Assembly: GCF_013359695.1 (NCBI RefSeq)
Contig: NZ_JABFMU010000011.1
Span: 62,001-126,000 of the forward strand
DNA length: 64,000 nucleotides
Direction: 5' to 3'
Origin: Pseudomonas sp. C2B4
GTDB lineage: Bacteria; Pseudomonadota; Gammaproteobacteria; Pseudomonadales; Pseudomonadaceae
Under the pieces are notes generated by a model. It did not search any database, had not been told where the DNA came from, and worked only from the letters and a program-made list of their open reading frames with translations. The position numbers and the translations under genes are program-made. Shown piece after piece: positions 1-7,633 of the stretch. Position 1 is the first letter of the stretch; each line of letters opens with the position of its first letter.

Positions 1-347
1 ACGCCTACGCGCCGGAGAAGCTCGAATACCCGATCAACCGCTTTACCATGGAAGCCAAGCGTCAGCTGGATGTGCTCGACCGCCGCCTGGGCGAAAGCCG
101 CTACCTGGCCGGTGACCACTACAGCATCGCCGATATCGCGGTCTGGCCCTGGTACGGTCAGTTGGTGCGGGACAAGGTGTACTCGGCCGCCGAATTTCTA
201 TCGGCCCACCAGTACACCCATGTGCAGCGTTGGGCAGAGGACATCGCCAACCGGCCCGCGGTCATCCGGGGCCAGCGGGTCAATCGGACGTGGGGCGATG
301 AGGCCAGCCAGGTGCCCGAGCGACACCTGGCCGAAGACCTGGACTGA
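1..347 (+). CDS. yghU: Glutathione S-transferase, YghU-type (3' part)
   Basis: The window opens inside this gene; the reading frame is open from base 3 and ends with TGA at 345-347, leaving about 114 C-terminal residues. The visible part is the all-helical C-terminal GST domain with the signature YLAGDHYSIADIAVWPWYG, then RPAVIRGQRVNRTWG, which match the YghU/YfcG group of GSH-dependent disulfide-bond oxidoreductases. The thioredoxin-like N-terminal domain with the GSH-binding residue lies outside the window, so activity cannot be judged. The family uses two glutathione molecules as cofactor and acts in the cytoplasm. The gene runs convergently into the VOC gene with only 3 bases between the stops. 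Confidence 0.85.
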   Translation, partial: AYAPEKLEYPINRFTMEAKRQLDVLDRRLGESRYLAGDHYSIADIAVWPWYGQLVRDKVYSAAEFLSAHQYTHVQRWAEDIANRPAVIRGQRVNRTWGDEASQVPERHLAEDLD

Positions 348-350
348 GGT

Positions 351-734
351 TCAGACAGGCTTGAAGCAGTAGGCAGCCAGTTTGTTGCCGTCGAGGTCAC
401 GGGCGTACGCGGCATAGGCATGAGGCGCCCAGCCTCGCGGCCCCGGTTCGCCTTCGCAGGTGCCGCCAGCGGCAAGGGCCGCGGCGTGGAAGGCATCGAT
501 AGCCGCTCGATCCGGCGCCTCGAAGCTGACGGTCACACCGTTGCCCACGCTGGCCGGGGCACCGTTGGCGGGTTTCAGGACGAAAAAGGAGGGAGCGCTC
601 TCACCCCATATCGACCCCTTGTCATCCAGGTCGGCGATGCGCTTTTGGCCAAGCGCGCCAAGCACATTGTCGTAAAAGGTCCGGGCTTTCTGCAGATCGT
701 TGGTTCCGACGGTGACATGAGTGAAGACGCTCAT
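351..734 (-). CDS. VOC (glyoxalase/bleomycin-resistance) family protein
   Basis: A 127-residue protein containing one VOC domain of paired beta-alpha-beta-beta-beta units. It starts MSVFTHVTVGTNDLQKARTF, the usual first beta strand with a metal-ligand His, and ends with the typical RDLDGNKLAAYCFKP strand. I chose the ATG at 734 because the conserved domain begins there; the upstream in-frame ATG (758) adds only eight non-conserved residues. VOC proteins of this size are dimeric lyases, dioxygenases or drug-binding proteins; the substrate cannot be inferred. A perfect 17-base palindrome lies about 63 bases upstream of the start and could be an operator. Confidence 0.8.
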   Translation of the reverse strand: MSVFTHVTVGTNDLQKARTFYDNVLGALGQKRIADLDDKGSIWGESAPSFFVLKPANGAPASVGNGVTVSFEAPDRAAIDAFHAAALAAGGTCEGEPGPRGWAPHAYAAYARDLDGNKLAAYCFKPV

Positions 735-796
735 TGTTATGCTCTCTCGGGTAGACACGTGGGTGGGTTTTGCAACTTCGACCGCACACGACCGGT

Positions 797-813
797 CTGG
801 CGATCATCGCCAG
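797..813. promoter_or_regulatory. Palindrome upstream of the VOC gene, candidate operator
   Basis: CTGGCGAT-C-ATCGCCAG is a perfect 8-base inverted repeat around one central base. It sits 63-79 bases upstream of the VOC start and just beyond the 3' end of the betaine-binding-protein gene. No T-tract follows on either strand, so an operator is more likely than a terminator. The regulator is unknown. Confidence 0.35.
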
Positions 814-880
814 GTCGGTGGTGTGAATGATCAAAAGGGATAACGGTGCGAATACGGGGCTTCCTTGCCCCGGTCGCCAA

Positions 881-1849
881 TCAGAGCGTGGCGTCGATTT
901 TTTTCGCCGCGTCTTCGCTGACCCAGGCGTGCCACACCTGCGGGTGTTCCTTGAGGAACATCCTGGCCAGTTTGGGCGATTCGATGCGTTCGCTGGTCAT
1001 CCTTGCCAGGTTCTGGTTCAGCAGTTCGATGGGAATGTTGACCTTCTCCAGGACCGCGACCAGCTCGGGTGCCTGTTCATGAAAGACACTGGAGAGTCCG
1101 ACCATGGTGACGACGTTCTTGTCGACACCGGCCTTTTCTTCCAGTCTTATCGCATCGATCTGTCCCATCAGCGGCGTCGGTGACCAGTAGTAGAAAAGCA
1201 CCGGTTCACCGCGTTTGTAGCTGGACAGGACCGCCGCATCCAATGCCGCACCGGTGCCTGGGCGGAAATTGGTGAAGGTGTTTTCAAGACCATACTCTTT
1301 CAACATCTCGGTATTGTCCTGCTCACAAATCCATCCCGCAGGACAGTTGTAGAAGCGGCCCTTGGATGGCTCCTCCGAATCCTTGAAAACGCCCGGGTAT
1401 TGGCTCAGGTCGGCGACTGTCCGAAGGTCGGGGGCCTGCGCGGGCCGTTTGCGCCTGGCGTCCCCCTCGACGACATAGCGCGGCACGTACCAGCCCTGGG
1501 TGGCGCCAATGATCGGCGCCCCCACGCCGACGACCTTCCCGGCCGCCGCGGCTTTTTTCCAGACTTCGCTGCGCTCCATCCACTCTTCCGCGAACACCTG
1601 AATGTCGTTGGCGGCCAGGGCAGTTTCAAGAATGATGGTATTGCCGACCAACTGGTCTGTTGAGCAGCCGTAGCCCTCCTTGAGCACGATCATCATGATG
1701 TCGGTGAGGAGCATTCCGCTCTCCCAATTCAAACCGGCAAACTTCACCGACTTGCCCGAATCACACCACCCTGATGCCTGGCTCGAAGCACTGCCAACGA
1801 GCAAACCAAGGGCGAGTAACGAGGCCAGCCAATTCTTTCTGTTGTTCAT
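881..1849 (-). CDS. ABC transporter substrate-binding protein, glycine betaine/quaternary amine type
   Basis: A 322-residue protein with a Sec signal peptide (NWLASLLALGLLVGSASSQASG, cleavage near residue 26) followed by an OpuAC/ProX-type type-II periplasmic binding domain (LNWESGMLLTDIMMIVLKEG, later VLFYYWSPTPLMGQIDAIRL). Family members bind glycine betaine, choline, carnitine or related compounds through aromatic cages; the Trp and Tyr residues at GWYVPRY and FYYWSP fit this. The start has GGAGCG eight bases upstream. It lies 95 bases downstream of the BesD-like oxygenase on the same strand, so co-transcription is likely. No permease or ATPase gene accompanies it, so it must feed a transporter encoded elsewhere. 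Confidence 0.85.
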   Translation of the reverse strand: MNNRKNWLASLLALGLLVGSASSQASGWCDSGKSVKFAGLNWESGMLLTDIMMIVLKEGYGCSTDQLVGNTIILETALAANDIQVFAEEWMERSEVWKKAAAAGKVVGVGAPIIGATQGWYVPRYVVEGDARRKRPAQAPDLRTVADLSQYPGVFKDSEEPSKGRFYNCPAGWICEQDNTEMLKEYGLENTFTNFRPGTGAALDAAVLSSYKRGEPVLFYYWSPTPLMGQIDAIRLEEKAGVDKNVVTMVGLSSVFHEQAPELVAVLEKVNIPIELLNQNLARMTSERIESPKLARMFLKEHPQVWHAWVSEDAAKKIDATL

Positions 1850-1944
1850 GATCAGACGCTCCGAAATTATTATTGGGGGCAGCGAACTGGTGCGTGCGAC
1901 ACGCGAGGGAGTCCATCAAGTGTTTTTATTGTGAGTGCGAACGT

Positions 1945-2784
1945 TCAAGCCTGCGGGTCAGCCGACGTGCGTCCGTAGAACAGTTTTCGGGCGTAGTCGC
2001 TGAATTCGACATTGGGCTGATCCACATAAGCGAATACCGCGTTGAGTCTCAACCTGTCCCCTGCCACCGGCGTCACGCGGTGCAATGAATATCGGCCACG
2101 GAACAAGGACAAGGTGCCAGGCACCTGGGGCAAGACCTCTACCTCCTGGGTTTTCGGGTCATCGAGGAACTGCCTGACGGCCTCATGGCAATCATCGTCC
2201 TCATTGCGGAGCATGCGGACGTACTCAAAATCCCCACCGCTGTTCGCGGCTTGCAGGGACAGCGTGACGCTGAAATCGGAACGATCAAAGTGCCATCCCA
2301 ATTGTTGTCCAGCGGTAAAACCCTGCAGGTTGAGTGCGGCCAAGGGGTCCGCATGGCGATAGAGCGTGTCCAGTCCCAATACATCCCTGATGAAAGCCAG
2401 CACTTCGTCCGACTCGTAGAGGTTCCTGACCCAGTTGTCGGCAGGAATGTCCGCGTAGGCGACGGTGTCTTTTTCGGTTTTCATCAACCGCCGCAGCGGG
2501 TGCTCCGGATCAACACGCTCCTCTTGAGGTTTGAAATACACCGTGTGGTTTTCCCGGAAATGGAACATCCGTGGGTGCAGTGCGAGGGTTTGATCGGCCA
2601 TCGTGCCCACCGCTTCTTCACGGACAAATCCCGGGAAGATCGCGACCCCCTCCTGCCGGAGCAACGATTGACTTCGAGCGACCAGTTCGCGATAGGCGGA
2701 GCAGCTTCGATCGGTAATGGGAAAGCGCTTGAGGTCGACGATATCGCCCAGAGTGACTGCGGGTTCCAGCGTAAGCAAGGTCAT
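1945..2784 (-). CDS. Fe(II)/2-oxoglutarate-dependent oxygenase, BesD/HalD-like
   Basis: A 279-residue protein. The jelly-roll core shows the iron ligands in LGWHFDRSDF (His-Phe-Asp) and SLHRVTPV (distal His), followed by RLRLNAVFAY with the Arg expected to bind 2-oxoglutarate. The overall layout (N-terminal FPGFVREEAV, HADPLAALNLQGFTAGQQLG before the first ligand) resembles the family of free amino-acid halogenases named BesD/HalD. Those halogenases replace the Asp ligand by Gly to make room for chloride; here the Asp is present, so hydroxylation or another oxygenation is predicted. The gene is divergent from a LysR gene and precedes a betaine-type binding protein, suggesting an amino-acid or betaine-like substrate. 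The substrate itself is not inferable. Confidence 0.75.
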   Translation of the reverse strand: MTLLTLEPAVTLGDIVDLKRFPITDRSCSAYRELVARSQSLLRQEGVAIFPGFVREEAVGTMADQTLALHPRMFHFRENHTVYFKPQEERVDPEHPLRRLMKTEKDTVAYADIPADNWVRNLYESDEVLAFIRDVLGLDTLYRHADPLAALNLQGFTAGQQLGWHFDRSDFSVTLSLQAANSGGDFEYVRMLRNEDDDCHEAVRQFLDDPKTQEVEVLPQVPGTLSLFRGRYSLHRVTPVAGDRLRLNAVFAYVDQPNVEFSDYARKLFYGRTSADPQA

Positions 2785-2850
2785 GGTTCTTGTTCTCCGT
2801 GGGTTCTGGCTGGAACCAGATTGCTATGCGGCCAAAAACAAGTCACGCTC

Positions 2851-2877
2851 ATAATTTTACGTAATTTTGTGAATTAT
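2851..2877. promoter_or_regulatory. AT-rich imperfect palindrome in divergent LysR/oxygenase promoter
   Basis: The 110-base gap between the divergent oxygenase and LysR genes holds an AT-rich stretch beginning ATAATT and ending AATTAT, with TTACGTAA in the middle. LysR regulators commonly bind such dyads between themselves and their divergent target. Assigning the site to this regulator is inference. Confidence 0.4.
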
Positions 2878-2894
2878 TTTCAGGTCGCGCCCCT

Positions 2895-3797
2895 ATGAGA
2901 CTCACCCTGGATCACCTGGTCATGCTGCAAACGCTGTCGGAAGTCGACTCCGTCACTGCCGTCGCCGAGCGCCTATGGCTGACGCCTTCCGCAGTCAGCC
3001 ATCGCATGCGCGAAGCCGAGCGCCGGCTGGGCGTGAACCTGACAGAGCGCTCAGGCGGAAAACTGAGACTCAGCCCTGCCGGTGTACGCCTGGAACGAGC
3101 CGCCAGGGACATCATCGCGATCCTCAATGAAGCGGAGTCCGAGGCCAGGTCGATGGCCGGAGGCGTTACCGCGTTTGTACGCATGGGTGTGACCTCCTAT
3201 GGCCCGTTTCGCTGGATTCCAAAGTTCATCAAGCATTACTCAACGCTTCGCCCCGATATCGAAATCACCCTGGTGACCGTACCGCGCAATGACGTCTATG
3301 CGAGCCTCATGCAAGGCCGGCTGGATGTATCCATCATCGATGACGGCATGGTGCCGAGCGGGGTCGCCAAGTTGCCCCTGTTCCGGGACGACTTGATTGC
3401 AATCATGGCAACCGATCATCCCCTGGCGGGGAGAAAGAATATTTATGCCGAAGACTTCAAGACCTATAACCTGGTGACCTATTCAACCGACCGCGCCAGC
3501 GGTTGGGAGTACGACCGATTCTTCGCCCCCGCCAGCATCCTGCCGAGACGGATGATCACGGTGGAGGTGATCGAAGCCATTGTCGAACTGGTGCGTTCGG
3601 GGTACGGCATCAGCATCCTGCAACGTGACCTGGTGTCCCCCAGCCTTGAGCGCGGAGAGCTGGCGTGGGCCGACCTGAATGACGGCCTGGACATCGCGTG
3701 GAATGCAATCATTCGCCCCTCCGAACAGGAAGACAGTGAGGTCAACAAGATGGTTAAAGCCTTGGATCACTGGATTAAAACTCAGGAAAAAACCTGA
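2895..3797 (+). CDS. LysR-family transcriptional regulator
   Basis: A 300-residue protein with the standard N-terminal winged HTH (residues 1-60: LDHLVMLQTLSEVDSVTAVA, SAVSHRMREAERRLG) and a C-terminal periplasmic-binding-like effector domain from about residue 90. It is transcribed divergently from the BesD-like oxygenase, the usual arrangement for a LysR protein and its target, and probably controls the oxygenase and betaine-binding-protein genes. It starts 110 bases from the oxygenase start and ends 92 bases before the convergent amino-acid binding-protein gene. Confidence 0.9.
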   Translation: MRLTLDHLVMLQTLSEVDSVTAVAERLWLTPSAVSHRMREAERRLGVNLTERSGGKLRLSPAGVRLERAARDIIAILNEAESEARSMAGGVTAFVRMGVTSYGPFRWIPKFIKHYSTLRPDIEITLVTVPRNDVYASLMQGRLDVSIIDDGMVPSGVAKLPLFRDDLIAIMATDHPLAGRKNIYAEDFKTYNLVTYSTDRASGWEYDRFFAPASILPRRMITVEVIEAIVELVRSGYGISILQRDLVSPSLERGELAWADLNDGLDIAWNAIIRPSEQEDSEVNKMVKALDHWIKTQEKT

Positions 3798-3831
3798 ATT
3801 GCCAGAGGACCAGGCCTGGATAAGAGCCAAT

Positions 3832-3867
3832 GCGGTGGTGGCGTGACAGCCACTTTTCCACCACCGC
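3832..3867. terminator. Stem-loop between convergent genes
   Basis: GCGGTGGTGG at 3832-3841 pairs perfectly with CCACCACCGC at 3858-3867 across a 16-base loop; TGTTTCC follows on the plus strand. It lies between the convergent stops of the LysR gene and the family-3 binding-protein gene, so a bidirectional terminator is likely. The long loop makes this uncertain. Confidence 0.45.
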
Positions 3868-3889
3868 TGTTTCCAGCTTTTTACAGTCT

Positions 3890-4687
3890 TCAGTTCGGCC
3901 ACAGATCTATCGGAAAGTACTTCTGCGATATCTGCGTGTACTTGCCCGACTCGTGCAATTGCGTGAGGGCCTGATCGATTCGCGTCTTGAGTGCGATGTC
4001 CCCCTTGCGCAGGCCCGCGCCGATGCCAAGGCCATACTTCAATGGGTCCATCTTGACGCTGCCTGTGCCTTTTTCCTCGTAGGCCAAGCCATCCTGGGAT
4101 TTCAGGAATTCGATGTCGCCGAGTTTGTCGAGGAACATGATGTCGATGCGGCCCGCCAGCAAGTCGGCGTTGCAGTCGTCCTGGGTGTTATAGATCCGGA
4201 TGTCCGAGGTGTTGCCGTAGGCGGTGCGGATGAACTCCGCGTTGGTGGTCGAGCCCTGCACACCGATGGACTTGCCGGCCAGGCCTTCCGGGGTCAGGGT
4301 CAGATTGACGTCCTTCGCCGCGACAAAGATGCCCGTCGTCTCATAGTAAGGACGTGAGAAGTCGATCACCTTCTGCCGCTCCGGGCTGATCCCCATCGAA
4401 TTGAAGAGCACGTCGAACTTGTTGGCGATCAGCGCGGGAATGATGCCGTCCCATGCCACTTCCTTGATCTCGCACTCGGCTTTCATCTGCTCGCAGAGCG
4501 CGCGGATCAGGTCAGGCTCGAAGCCAGTGAATTGCCCGGTGGGCGTCTTCACCAGAAACGGCGGATAAGGCTCGGCGGCCACACCGAAGCGCAGCTTCTC
4601 CTGGGTCGCGTTCGCGGGCGCCGTAAAGGAACACAGCGTCATGCCGATGGAGGCCAGCAACGTCAGATTGCGGAACATTCGTTTCAT
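3890..4687 (-). CDS. Amino-acid ABC transporter substrate-binding protein (family 3)
   Basis: A 265-residue periplasmic protein with a signal peptide (MKRMFRNLTLLASIGMTLCS to about residue 29, ANA) and an SBP_bac_3 domain: LRFGVAAEPYPPFLVKTPTG, then GFEPDLIRALCEQMKAECEI, and LAGKSIGVQGSTTNAEF. The family binds polar amino acids, opines or similar compounds. I chose ATG 4687 because AAAGGATC lies just upstream; an earlier in-frame ATG at 4723 has no such site. It lies downstream of the FAD oxidoreductase genes on the same strand (75-base gap), suggesting that its ligand is their substrate. No permease or ATPase gene is nearby. Confidence 0.85.
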   Translation of the reverse strand: MKRMFRNLTLLASIGMTLCSFTAPANATQEKLRFGVAAEPYPPFLVKTPTGQFTGFEPDLIRALCEQMKAECEIKEVAWDGIIPALIANKFDVLFNSMGISPERQKVIDFSRPYYETTGIFVAAKDVNLTLTPEGLAGKSIGVQGSTTNAEFIRTAYGNTSDIRIYNTQDDCNADLLAGRIDIMFLDKLGDIEFLKSQDGLAYEEKGTGSVKMDPLKYGLGIGAGLRKGDIALKTRIDQALTQLHESGKYTQISQKYFPIDLWPN

Positions 4688-4762
4688 GATCGATCCTTTG
4701 TTTTTCTGGAGGATTCTTGCCAATAGAACGGTTCAACTGCATGCATCCACCCCATGCCACTT

Positions 4763-5932
4763 TTACGCCCCGGGTGCCGGCAGCGGCAGCCATCCCTGGA
4801 TGGCTTGCCAGTTCGGTTCGAGGGCGGCGAAACGTGAAAGCGAGAAGCTGGAAAGATCGGCGAAACTGCACGTCCCGTCCACGACCAGATCGCGAATGGC
4901 ATGACCGCTCGCCGGCGAGAGCCCGAAGCCGACACCGGACAGGGTGGCGACCGTGACGTTATCCAGCGCGGCGGGCCGATCAATGACGGGACGACCGTCC
5001 GGTGTGTTTTCGATGAACCCTGCCCAACTGCGAATCACCCGTTTATGAGCGACCTTGGGGAACAGCTCGGCCAGCCGCCTGGCGATATTGCATTGCAGGG
5101 GTGTCGACTGCGCACGCGTACCGCGCAGGTCGGCGAGATCGACCCATTCGTGCGGACCGCCGCCATACGCCAGGTTGCCGCGCAGGGTTTGCCGGCCATA
5201 CAGGCCATTGCCATCCACCCCGCCGACCGCCATCAACGGCAGCGGCTCGGTCACGATCATCTCGGCGCGCGCGGTGACCAGTGGAATCTCTACACCCAAT
5301 TGCGCCGCCAACTCACCGGTATGGGGGCCTGCGGCGATCACCAGGTGGTCGCAGGCAATCAGACCTTGCGCCGTGCGCACGCCTGTCACCCGATCACCTT
5401 CGCGCAGGATTTCAACGACAGGCGTGTGTTCGAAAACCCGGCCGCCCAGATTCTGCAGCGCCCACGCGTAGGCCTGTAGGGTGCGGTGTGGATTGGCGTG
5501 ACCACCGAAGTGGTAGTAGAAGCCCGCCAGCACGTTATCACCGGCAAAGGGCACCAGATCGCGAACCTGACGCGGGTCCAGCCGGTCGACGCGCAGCCCA
5601 TAGTGAGCGCATTCGTCCACGACCTTTTGATCGAGGGAAACCTGGTGTTCGGTGAGGTTGATGCTGATGCGGTCAGGGCGATACTCGGTCGGGTAACCGA
5701 GCAGTTCGTCCATCATCGGCCAGAGCCGCTGTTCCTCGACGAACAACGGGCTGTGGTGATGCGAACACCCGCCGCCATTGCGGCCCGAGGCGCCCCACCC
5801 GATCAAACCGGCCTCGAGGACCAGCACGTCGACGCCCTCCTGCGCCAGCCACCAGGCGGCGCTCAGCCCGGTCACGCCGCCACCGACGATGACGACGGAC
5901 GCACTCGCGGACGACTTCTTGACTGCCTGCAT
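4763..5932 (-). CDS. FAD-dependent amine/amino-acid oxidoreductase (DadA/HcnC-like)
   Basis: A 389-residue DAO-fold flavoprotein. The N-terminal Rossmann motif is VVIVGGGVTGLSAAWWLAQEG, followed by GWGASGRNGGG, and the C-terminal FAD-binding segment is LSGVGFGLSPASGHAIRDLV. It belongs to the glycine oxidase/D-amino-acid dehydrogenase group, which includes the catalytic subunits of opine oxidase, HCN synthase (HcnC) and D-hydroxyproline dehydrogenase. The ATG at 5932 begins just before the Rossmann motif; earlier in-frame starts add unrelated arginine-rich sequence. The start is 4 bases after the stop of the next flavoprotein gene, so the two probably form one complex. Substrate unknown. Confidence 0.85.
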   Translation of the reverse strand: MQAVKKSSASASVVIVGGGVTGLSAAWWLAQEGVDVLVLEAGLIGWGASGRNGGGCSHHHSPLFVEEQRLWPMMDELLGYPTEYRPDRISINLTEHQVSLDQKVVDECAHYGLRVDRLDPRQVRDLVPFAGDNVLAGFYYHFGGHANPHRTLQAYAWALQNLGGRVFEHTPVVEILREGDRVTGVRTAQGLIACDHLVIAAGPHTGELAAQLGVEIPLVTARAEMIVTEPLPLMAVGGVDGNGLYGRQTLRGNLAYGGGPHEWVDLADLRGTRAQSTPLQCNIARRLAELFPKVAHKRVIRSWAGFIENTPDGRPVIDRPAALDNVTVATLSGVGFGLSPASGHAIRDLVVDGTCSFADLSSFSLSRFAALEPNWQAIQGWLPLPAPGA

Positions 5933-5936
5933 GGTG

Positions 5937-7583
5937 TCAGCCCTCGTTGTGCAGCGAATGGTTGTGAAGGACGCTGTCTTGCCGGCGTGTGGCGACCGTC
6001 TGTTGACCCGCGCACAGCCAGAACGGCGTCCACTGCGACGGCATGTCAAACCAGGCATCCCAGTGACTTTGCATCGGCGCTGTTTCCTCGATCTGTCCCG
6101 CCTGTTGCAGTGACAACGGCCGCACCGGCGGACGAAACGAGGCCAGCGCGATGTCCTCGACATTCACGCCTGCGCCGATACCGAGCAAGGCCGCCACCTG
6201 TTCGCGACAACGGCGGCCCTGGCACGGCCCCATGCAAGCGCGTGTCAGCCGCTTCGTGACATCCGGGTTGGGCGAGCCGTTTTGCATCGTGCTTGCTGAC
6301 TGCGCATCGGCCGGTTTCCAGCCCAGATAGCGCGGTGGTTGAAGTCCCAGAACTTCGCTGGCCGTCACCTCTTCGCACAGGCAAACGAAGGGTTCGTGCT
6401 GCCCATGGACGGTGGACGCCCGCACCCAGGCGGTGCGATGGGCGGCAACATCGCAGGCCGGTGTATCGGGCATCGGCACCGGGTCGTGATGAGCGATGTC
6501 GACACCCAGCGCGGCAAGCGCGGTGTGCGCGGCGATCCGCCCTTCGCGCCGGGCAATGCCGTCGTCGAGGCTTTTCGCCCCCCACACGCCGGCGCAGTCA
6601 CCCGCCACCAGAACGAACGGCAACGACGTGCGCAGCAAGGGGTCGGTGTCGGGGACGTGACCGCCACGGTCGGCCTGGAATGACGTGCTGCAACCTGCGG
6701 CCTCGACCAGTTCGATCGCGGGAATGGCGGCCACACCGAGCAGCACGGTGTCGCATTCAATCTCGACCATCGGCCCATGAACGGGACGCCCCGCTACGTC
6801 CACAGCCACTGCGCTGATCCGCTGAACGCCCAATGCATCGCCGCTCGCCTCGCGAACGACATGTCCGGTCAAGACCCGGGCGCCCTGTTCGACCAGCAGA
6901 TTCAGTAGCGCTGGATCGCCACTCACCTGCCCGGCCTGTTCAATGATGGCGGCGATCTGCACGCCCTTGCCGATCAGTGCATGGGCCGACGCCAGCGCCT
7001 GGGTGTCGCTGCCCACCAGCACGGCACGCTTGCAGTCCAGCGCCTCATACACCGTCGCGAGGCGATGGGCGGCGCCGACGCCCATGACGCCGAGGCGATG
7101 CCAACCGTCAAAGGCCAGTCCCATGTCCCGCCTTCCGGCGGCGACAATCACTTGCTTGAAGCGCAGCAGCCAGGCGTTTTCGTGATCGGCGAGGCCGGCA
7201 ACGGCGCCCTCGATCCACGCTGCGGTGGGTTGCTGGGGAAACAGCCCCCAGACCGCCGTGCCAAGCCGCACGTCGACGCCCGCTTCGAGCGCCTCGACAA
7301 TGTCCGGACGGGCATCGAGCAAGGTCTGCAGCACGCTGTTGCGGTTGGCCACCGCCGCGCCCATCCTTCCACCAAAATGCAGCGGCACCTCTTCGCCCAT
7401 GGTCTCGATAGGCACCGGATTTTCGTCCACCAGGGTGACACGCAGCCCATGCCCGACGGCAGTCAAGGCGGCGGCGAGTCCCGCCGGGCCCGCGCCCACG
7501 ATGAGAATATCGGTCTCGTCGCTGATCGGCGGTGCCTTGCCTGCCACTGAGGCGGGATCGTAGTAGAGGTCTTGTGTGGTCAC
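5937..7583 (-). CDS. FAD/NAD(P)-binding oxidoreductase with BFD-type [2Fe-2S] domain (HcnB/opine oxidase alpha-like)
   Basis: A 548-residue protein. Residues 20-60 hold the FAD Rossmann motif ILIVGAGPAGLAAALTAVGH, and a central pyridine-nucleotide disulfide oxidoreductase domain follows. A BFD-like iron-sulfur domain sits near residue 410, with cysteines CLCEEV then CMGPCQGRRC; between these cysteine pairs is an insert of about 50 residues. This architecture is that of HcnB, opine oxidase subunit A and the hydroxyproline dehydrogenase beta subunit. Known complexes also need a small ferredoxin-like gamma subunit of about 100 residues; none is encoded between or beside these genes. Confidence 0.85.
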   Translation of the reverse strand: MTTQDLYYDPASVAGKAPPISDETDILIVGAGPAGLAAALTAVGHGLRVTLVDENPVPIETMGEEVPLHFGGRMGAAVANRNSVLQTLLDARPDIVEALEAGVDVRLGTAVWGLFPQQPTAAWIEGAVAGLADHENAWLLRFKQVIVAAGRRDMGLAFDGWHRLGVMGVGAAHRLATVYEALDCKRAVLVGSDTQALASAHALIGKGVQIAAIIEQAGQVSGDPALLNLLVEQGARVLTGHVVREASGDALGVQRISAVAVDVAGRPVHGPMVEIECDTVLLGVAAIPAIELVEAAGCSTSFQADRGGHVPDTDPLLRTSLPFVLVAGDCAGVWGAKSLDDGIARREGRIAAHTALAALGVDIAHHDPVPMPDTPACDVAAHRTAWVRASTVHGQHEPFVCLCEEVTASEVLGLQPPRYLGWKPADAQSASTMQNGSPNPDVTKRLTRACMGPCQGRRCREQVAALLGIGAGVNVEDIALASFRPPVRPLSLQQAGQIEETAPMQSHWDAWFDMPSQWTPFWLCAGQQTVATRRQDSVLHNHSLHNEG

Positions 7584-7633
7584 TGTGTTTCCCCCGGGAG
7601 GTAGGCGCTTGAGAGCTGACGGGTGGGTTACGG

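Noticed and set aside
1945..2784. Calling the BesD-like protein a halogenase
   Set aside because: The first iron motif contains Asp (His-Phe-Asp), which fills the position that halogenases leave free for chloride.
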